This document shows, piece by piece, positions 1-6,593 of a stretch of 6,593 nt of DNA. Position 1 is the stretch's first letter. Every line of letters begins with the position of its first letter. The position numbers were made by a program, and so were the translations under genes. The notes below the pieces were generated by a model that was not told the DNA's origin, searched no databases, and saw only the letters and a list, made by a program, of their open reading frames with translations. The stretch is from an uncultured Lachnospiraceae bacterium (GTDB lineage: Bacteria > Bacillota > Clostridia > Lachnospirales > Lachnospiraceae), in assembly GCA_905236615.1 (NCBI GenBank), contig CAJORC010000085.1:1-6593 (forward strand), given 5' to 3'.

Positions 1-2220
<2,220 letters not shown>

Positions 2221-2230
2221 AAAAGACATC

Positions 2231-2256
2231 CCCCTGGTATGACAGTGGTTTTTTTT
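2231..2256 (+). terminator. Weak intrinsic terminator candidate after mfd
   Basis: Ten bases past the mfd stop, CCCCTG (2231-2236) can pair with CAGTGG (2243-2248) around a GTATGA loop, with one C-T mismatch, and is followed directly by eight T (2249-2256). An A-run just upstream (2218-2224) could extend the stem against the T-run. The stem is short and imperfect, so termination may be partial and some readthrough into the chemoreceptor gene is possible. Confidence 0.45.
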
Positions 2257-2287
2257 GAAAACATAGGCACTATTTGATTTTCTGCTA

Positions 2288-2317
2288 TTGATTTTTTCTG
2301 TATTATGTCGATAGAAT
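2288..2317 (+). promoter_or_regulatory. Candidate vegetative (sigma-A type) promoter for the chemoreceptor gene
   Basis: TTGATT (2288-2293, 4 of 6 to the -35 consensus) and TAGAAT (2312-2317, 5 of 6 to the -10) lie 18 bases apart, which predicts a start near 2324 and a leader of about 38 bases before the ATG at 2362. The surroundings are AT-rich. The same stretch contains GTCGATAG (2307-2314), which loosely resembles the -10 of the flagellar sigma factor (sigma-D/FliA), but the matching upstream TAAA is not convincing. This is consensus matching by eye only. Confidence 0.4.
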
Positions 2318-2347
2318 ATATACAATAGCAATGATAGTCATATGCTT

Positions 2348-2355
2348 AAGGGGGG
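2348..2355 (+). promoter_or_regulatory. Strong ribosome binding site of the chemoreceptor gene
   Basis: AAGGGGGG lies six bases before the ATG at 2362. It is an unusually G-rich Shine-Dalgarno sequence at good spacing and fixes the start codon of the downstream gene. Confidence 0.8.
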
Positions 2356-2361
2356 ATAGAG

Positions 2362-4473
2362 ATGGCTGATCAGGAAACAACTAAAAATGATGCTGTGAAG
2401 AGAAAAACAGCAGGACAGCGTCAGACGAGTATTAAGTTTAAAATGCTCTGTATGATCCTGCCCGTGATAATAGCAGGCTTTGTGATAATAACACTTGTCT
2501 GCGTGCAGAGCATGAAAAAGGAAAGTAATGAACTAACGGTAGAGGCAAAGCTGAATGAACTGGGCTTAAGTTCCATGAAGATGCGTAAGGAACTGGAAGT
2601 CATAAGGATGTCCGCTATCGATCTTGCCAATACTTTCGGAAAGACCTTTGAAAAACTTGAAATCTCGGACTTTTATGCCGCAGTTAACAAGATGATCGAG
2701 CATAATGAGATGGTTAACGGCAGCGGAATATGGTTTGAGCCATATCTTTATGACAAGACAAAGGAATACTACGGACCTTACTGGTACAATGATAACGGAA
2801 AGGTTGTTGAGACCTGGGAATACTCAGACGGAAGTTATGACTATTTCAATGAGGAATATTATACCGCAGTTAAGGATATGCAGGTTATAGAAGCTAACTT
2901 TACCGATCCTTATTACGATCCGACTTCGGAATCTATTATGGCAACCTGTTCCGCACCAATGCTCCTTGACGGCAATTTCAGGGGCTGTATAACAGTTGAT
3001 ATCAACCTTACTTCTCTCGAAAAATTCATAGGTGAACTGAAGATAGGAAAAGAAGGCTATGCAATGATGACCACTGCTTCGGGTAAATTCATAGTTACCC
3101 CGGTGGAGGACTGCAAGGGTCAGGATCTTTACCTTGCCGATTCAAAGAATGGTAATATCGCTGAATTTGCAGACAGGATCATCTCTGAGGAAAGCGGAGA
3201 TCTGGTTTACAAGGTTAACGGCAAGGAGTGGAATCTTATGTGGCAGACAATTCCGGATCTTGGATGGAAGATCATCGGTGTTCTTCCCGAAAGTGAGATT
3301 ACCGCAAATGCAGAGGGACTTGGCCTAAGAATGACAGCTTTTTCGCTGATAATGGTTATAGTCTGCGCGATCGTTATATTCTTTGTTGTCAGCAGTGTGA
3401 CTAACATAATCTCGAGGGTTACGTCATTTTCAGACACGCTTGCAGGGGGAAATTTTACCATCGAGCCTTTGAAAGTAAGGGGAAATGATGAACTTGCAAG
3501 TATGGGAAATTCCCTGAATAAGATGCTTGAGGCAAACAAGGATGTCATTACGATAATTTCGGATCAGTCGAAAAATATCAATGATTCCTCGACAACGCTT
3601 GGTGCCATGAGTGAGGAGCTTTCGGCAGAGTTCCAGAAGATTCAGGGAAATATGGCATCAGTCAATGACGCAATGATGTCGGCAGGCGCAGCGACCGAGG
3701 AAGTAAGTGCTTCGGTGCAGGAAGTCAATGACTCGGTACAGGGACTGGCACAGCAGACAATTCAGGCAAGAGAAGAAGTAGTCAGGATAAAAGAACGTGC
3801 AAGGAAGATAATCGATGACAGCCAGCAGTCATTTGATGCCGCAAGATCAGTTTCGGAAGAAAGGCAGCGGGATATAGAAAGAGCTACCGCGAAAGCGGAG
3901 ATAGTTTCAAGGATTGGAACACTGGCTACCTCCATATCAGAGATATCTTCCCAGATAAACCTCCTTTCGCTGAATGCTTCAATTGAGGCGGCGAGAGCGG
4001 GAGAAGCCGGAAAAGGTTTCGCCGTAGTTGCTGAAGAAATAGGAAAACTTGCAACAGAGACCGATGAAACCGTAAGCGAGATACAGTCAACGATCGATGA
4101 GATACAGGATGCATTCTCCGAGCTTGCAGACGGTTCGAATAAGCTGATAGGATTCCTTTTGGAGACGGTGGCACCCGATTACAGCAGCTTTATCGAAATA
4201 GGCCGCCAGTACGGTATGGATGCGGATCTGTTCGGAGATCTCACGAGCAGGATCGATGATATGACCGAAGCGATCGGCAATAATATGGAAGAGGTCAACA
4301 AGGCGGTTCAGAATATTGCCGAGAGTTCACAGGAGACTTCAAGCAACAGTGCCGAGATCACCGATTCCATAAATGCGGTTGCGGAGTCTGTTGACGCGGT
4401 TGCGGACACGGCAACAAACCAGCAGCTTACTGCTGAAGAACTGACGGAAGTGGTCGGACGATTTAAGATCTGA
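2362..4473 (+). CDS. Methyl-accepting chemotaxis protein with double-Cache sensor domain
   Basis: Transmembrane chemoreceptor, 703 residues: it senses an external ligand and controls the CheA kinase through CheW, and so flagellar rotation. Order of parts: short cytoplasmic N-terminus; membrane helix at about 28-50; extracytoplasmic sensor at about 51-320; second membrane helix at about 324-346; HAMP linker at about 347-395; long cytoplasmic hairpin to the end. The sensor has double-Cache hallmarks: [10 protein letters not shown] (122-131), [14 protein letters not shown] (180-193) and the closing [13 protein letters not shown] (301-313). The signalling tip is textbook, [21 protein letters not shown] (533-553), with the turn near Glu548. 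[10 protein letters not shown] (442-451) matches the methylation-site consensus, so E446/E447 are likely modified residues. There is no C-terminal CheR/CheB-tethering pentapeptide; the protein ends VVGRFKI, as clostridial receptors often do. A segment at about 594-628 interrupts the heptad pattern. The start is set by the strong Shine-Dalgarno. The ligand cannot be told from sequence. Family assignment is very secure. Confidence 0.96.
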   Translation: MADQETTKNDAVKRKTAGQRQTSIKFKMLCMILPVIIAGFVIITLVCVQSMKKESNELTVEAKLNELGLSSMKMRKELEVIRMSAIDLANTFGKTFEKLEISDFYAAVNKMIEHNEMVNGSGIWFEPYLYDKTKEYYGPYWYNDNGKVVETWEYSDGSYDYFNEEYYTAVKDMQVIEANFTDPYYDPTSESIMATCSAPMLLDGNFRGCITVDINLTSLEKFIGELKIGKEGYAMMTTASGKFIVTPVEDCKGQDLYLADSKNGNIAEFADRIISEESGDLVYKVNGKEWNLMWQTIPDLGWKIIGVLPESEITANAEGLGLRMTAFSLIMVIVCAIVIFFVVSSVTNIISRVTSFSDTLAGGNFTIEPLKVRGNDELASMGNSLNKMLEANKDVITIISDQSKNINDSSTTLGAMSEELSAEFQKIQGNMASVNDAMMSAGAATEEVSASVQEVNDSVQGLAQQTIQAREEVVRIKERARKIIDDSQQSFDAARSVSEERQRDIERATAKAEIVSRIGTLATSISEISSQINLLSLNASIEAARAGEAGKGFAVVAEEIGKLATETDETVSEIQSTIDEIQDAFSELADGSNKLIGFLLETVAPDYSSFIEIGRQYGMDADLFGDLTSRIDDMTEAIGNNMEEVNKAVQNIAESSQETSSNSAEITDSINAVAESVDAVADTATNQQLTAEELTEVVGRFKI

Positions 4474-4496
4474 TCTGTTTATAAGTTATTTAAGAT

Positions 4497-4533
4497 AAAG
4501 GAATGCAGGATGTATACTGCATTCCTTTTCTTT
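4497..4533 (+). terminator. Intrinsic terminator after the chemoreceptor gene
   Basis: A perfect 12-base-pair inverted repeat, AAAGGAATGCAG (4497-4508) and CTGCATTCCTTT (4517-4528), encloses an 8-base loop and runs into TTTTCTTT (4526-4533). It lies 23 bases past the stop at 4473. It should separate the chemoreceptor transcript from the cyclase gene. Confidence 0.85.
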
Positions 4534-4600
4534 GACTCCGGGCTATTGCACAAAATTTCGGACAAAAGCTGATTTAATACATTTTTTAGCTTTAAAAATA

Positions 4601-4606
4601 TATAAT
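4601..4606 (+). promoter_or_regulatory. Candidate -10 element for the diguanylate cyclase gene
   Basis: A perfect TATAAT lies about 45 bases before the likely start codon, after the preceding terminator. No good -35 is found at 16-18 bases upstream: TACATT at 4578-4583 matches only 2 of 6, and TTAATA at 4574-4579 matches 4 of 6 but is 21 bases away. The promoter may be weak or need an activator, or the match may be chance in AT-rich DNA. I see no cyclic di-GMP riboswitch pattern in this spacer. Confidence 0.35.
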
Positions 4607-4651
4607 GGTAAATTGTGAAGATAATGAAATGTACTAATTGGGATGAATGAA

Positions 4652-6400
4652 ATGGAAAACAGAAAGACTTCAATATCAGTAAAAGTTTTCTTTTTAATAG
4701 CAGGTATTATCGTACTGCTTGTTGCTTTTATGGCAATAAGTGAGCTTTTGTCCCGAACCGCGATGGGTAACAAAGTCATACTGAATGATAAATGGGATGT
4801 TACAATAAACGGCCGGGAGTATAAAGACGTTAACCTCGATAAGTTCAGATTTGTCGATCTGAAGCGGGGTGACGGGATCAGCCTGAAGACAACGGGGATA
4901 TCAACGGATATACAGGCAACGGTAATGCTCATGATGATAAAGAACTGCGCTGTAATGGTAAAGCATAACGATGAGATTGCTTACGGCTACGGGATGGATC
5001 TGTACAAATCCCGGGCACTTACAGGCAGCGGTTATCACAGGGTCAATCTTCATGATCTTAAAGAAAGCGATACCATAGAAATAGGACTGGTAGTGGGCGA
5101 AGATAATGCTTTTTCGTCTATGGATCCGCCGGAAATAAGGGATGGAAAAACGATATCCTATGAAATGACCGAAGAGCTGCTGCTTCCGGGAGCTTTGGGG
5201 AATTTTTTTGTGATCTTCGGAGTCAGCCTTGTTTTTATTGCTGCTTTTCTTGCAGCAGTAGGTTCAATGAATGCACTCTATCTTTTTAAGATGCTGTGCA
5301 TAGCGATTTTTTCACTCTGCGGCGGTTTCTGGGTATTTACCGCATCCGAGATGGCATGTTTTTATACCACTAATTATTCGGGCAAGTCATTTGTGGAATA
5401 TCTTGCCCTTTACATGATGCCTCTTGCGATTCTTGGCTACCAGATAGACTCTAATCTTACAGAACAGGTTCCGAAGCTGAGAAAACGGCTTTATCTGATA
5501 GTCTGCTCGTTTGATGCGCTTTTCATACTGTTTGTATATATAAATCATGTTCTGAGGATACACAGTATCGTAAGATATCTCATGACGGATCATATCATAT
5601 CGACATTTATACTCGTTATGATCATGGCAACCCAGATATATGATCTGGTCAAAGGAAAGTCGCAGAATCTCATAACGGTGTCGGGTGTACTGCTGCTCGT
5701 GGTTACCGGTATTTTTGAGATGATAAGGTATAATTTCTCCAGATATATTCTGGGAAGAGAGGTTGATTACAGATTCAGCATAATATTTCTGGCAGGACTT
5801 ATCTTTGTATGGTCGCTTATCATTGACCATGTAAGAAATGCCCTTATCTCCATGAAAGACAGGGCAAAAATGGAAATAATCGAAAGAATGGCGTATACGG
5901 ATGCAATGACCGGAATAAGCAACAGGCTTGCGGCGGAACGGCGCTATAAAATGCTTGACGTTGAGAAAGTTCCTTACTGCATCATTGAATTTGACCTGAA
6001 CGGACTTAAAAAGATAAACGATGCTTTCGGTCACGACGAGGGCGACGATTATATAAGGAGCTTTGCAAATGCACTGAACAATGTTTTCGAGGACGCGGGA
6101 ATGGTCAGCCGTACCGGAGGTGATGAGTTTACGGTCATCATTGACAGGAGCGATGCACTTGTTCCGGTAAATCTTGAAATAAAGCTCGGCGAACTGAAAG
6201 ATCTGATCGCAAAGCTGAACGAATGGCATGAAGACTGGAATCTAAGCGCGGCTTACGGCTTCTGCTTCTATAACGAAGAGGGCGTAATGACTGTAAGTGA
6301 TGCTTTTAACAGGGCTGACGAGCGAATGTATGAAATGAAAAAGGAAATGAAGAAGGCCCTGAAAAAGAAGTCTAAAAAAGAAGGCAGGAAAAAAGAGTAA
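4652..6400 (+). CDS. Membrane-bound diguanylate cyclase: extracytoplasmic sensor, 7 TM helices, GGDEF domain
   Basis: Predicted to make the second messenger cyclic di-GMP from two GTP at the inner face of the membrane. Numbering is from the ATG at 4652 (582 residues). An in-frame ATG at 4643 is possible, but only 4652 has a plausible Shine-Dalgarno (GGATG at 4641-4645). Parts: membrane helix at about 11-31; extracytoplasmic region at about 33-179, apparently beta-rich; seven hydrophobic helices at about 182-203, 208-230, 247-265, 279-299, 309-330, 339-358 and 375-392; a linker helix; GGDEF domain at about 409-567. The layout resembles the 7TMR-DISM sensor class, but I cannot confirm the family. 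The GGDEF domain looks active: DAMTGISNR (417-425), FDLNGLKKINDAFGH (447-461) with the metal- and substrate-binding Asp/Asn residues, intact GGDEF (489-493, bases 6116-6130), and the closing ADERMY helix. The inhibitory RxxD site expected before GGDEF is absent (ExxG, 480-483). The protein ends in a lysine-rich tail. It is flanked by terminators, so it is probably transcribed alone. The signal sensed is unknown. Confidence 0.93.
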   Translation: MENRKTSISVKVFFLIAGIIVLLVAFMAISELLSRTAMGNKVILNDKWDVTINGREYKDVNLDKFRFVDLKRGDGISLKTTGISTDIQATVMLMMIKNCAVMVKHNDEIAYGYGMDLYKSRALTGSGYHRVNLHDLKESDTIEIGLVVGEDNAFSSMDPPEIRDGKTISYEMTEELLLPGALGNFFVIFGVSLVFIAAFLAAVGSMNALYLFKMLCIAIFSLCGGFWVFTASEMACFYTTNYSGKSFVEYLALYMMPLAILGYQIDSNLTEQVPKLRKRLYLIVCSFDALFILFVYINHVLRIHSIVRYLMTDHIISTFILVMIMATQIYDLVKGKSQNLITVSGVLLLVVTGIFEMIRYNFSRYILGREVDYRFSIIFLAGLIFVWSLIIDHVRNALISMKDRAKMEIIERMAYTDAMTGISNRLAAERRYKMLDVEKVPYCIIEFDLNGLKKINDAFGHDEGDDYIRSFANALNNVFEDAGMVSRTGGDEFTVIIDRSDALVPVNLEIKLGELKDLIAKLNEWHEDWNLSAAYGFCFYNEEGVMTVSDAFNRADERMYEMKKEMKKALKKKSKKEGRKKE

Positions 6401-6445
6401 GAAAAACAATAAGAAAAGTTATAGTTTTTTAAATACAAGTTATGA

Positions 6446-6478
6446 AAAAGGCATGGTTTTTTACGAACCATGCCTTTT
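6446..6478 (+). terminator. Strong intrinsic terminator after the cyclase gene, probably bidirectional
   Basis: A perfect 13-base-pair stem, AAAAGGCATGGTT (6446-6458) with AACCATGCCTTTT (6466-6478), has a 7-base loop and lies 45 bases past the stop. On the + strand it ends in four T. On the - strand the matching run is five T, so it could also stop a leftward transcript entering from beyond the window. Confidence 0.8.
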
Positions 6479-6593
6479 GTGCGTATTTAGTACGGAAATT
6501 TAGTTTTCTTTCGACGAAAAAAACAACTTTTTTATAAAAAATATACCTTCTTTGTGAAAAAAGTATAAAAAAATAAACTTTTTAGGGATTTAT
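6479..6593. other. AT-rich non-coding tail with phased A/T tracts
   Basis: I see no credible gene in these 115 bases. They hold A/T runs at 6517-6523, 6528-6533, 6536-6541, 6557-6562, 6567-6573 and 6579-6583, a perfect 14-base palindrome (6528-6541), and short inverted repeats. A loose promoter match for a rightward gene is TCGACG (6511-6516), 16 bases, then TATAAA (6533-6538). AGGG at 6584-6587 could be the start of a ribosome binding site for a gene just past the window edge. All of this is suggestive only. Confidence 0.4.

Noticed and set aside
2421..2630. Small - strand open frame over the start of the chemoreceptor gene
   Set aside because: It is opposite the first membrane helix, so its hydrophobic look comes from the complementary strand. 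No ribosome binding site or independent support is seen.
4474..4651. A cyclic di-GMP riboswitch ahead of the cyclase gene
   Set aside because: The spacer has a terminator hairpin and AT-rich sequence only. I could not find the conserved core or the paired arms of a GEMM-type riboswitch.
5387..6229. 280-residue open frame on the - strand
   Set aside because: It is antisense to the membrane block and GGDEF domain of the cyclase, which are plainly real. It has no family features.

Overview
The window is an ordinary piece of bacterial chromosome with three genes, all on the + strand. It most resembles a motile member of the Clostridia, probably Lachnospiraceae (Butyrivibrio-like). That placement is inferred from the protein styles (a clostridial Cache-type chemoreceptor and a diguanylate cyclase with the FDLNGLKKIND variant), a strong G-rich Shine-Dalgarno, AT-rich spacers and frequent ATA/AGG/AAG codons. 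It was not tested by any search.

Layout: 1-2220 is the C-terminal part of mfd, the transcription-repair coupling factor, whose 5' end lies outside the window. The 141-base spacer that follows holds a weak terminator-like hairpin, a candidate promoter and a strong ribosome binding site. 2362-4473 is a complete transmembrane methyl-accepting chemotaxis protein with a double-Cache sensor, followed by a clear intrinsic terminator. After a 178-base spacer with a perfect -10 hexamer but poor -35, a gene at about 4652-6400 encodes a membrane diguanylate cyclase: an extracytoplasmic domain, seven further membrane segments and a C-terminal GGDEF domain. It ends in a strong, probably bidirectional terminator. 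The last 115 bases are very AT-rich, with regularly spaced A/T tracts and no gene.

How the genes relate: mfd is housekeeping DNA repair and seems unrelated to the other two. The chemoreceptor and the diguanylate cyclase are separate transcription units by their terminators. Both are single-component membrane sensors that control behaviour: swimming direction through CheA/CheW, and motile-to-sessile decisions through cyclic di-GMP. No new multi-gene system is visible. The points most worth a second look are the missing inhibitory site and unidentified sensor of the cyclase, the non-heptad segment in the chemoreceptor's C-terminal arm, and the phased A/T tracts at the right edge.
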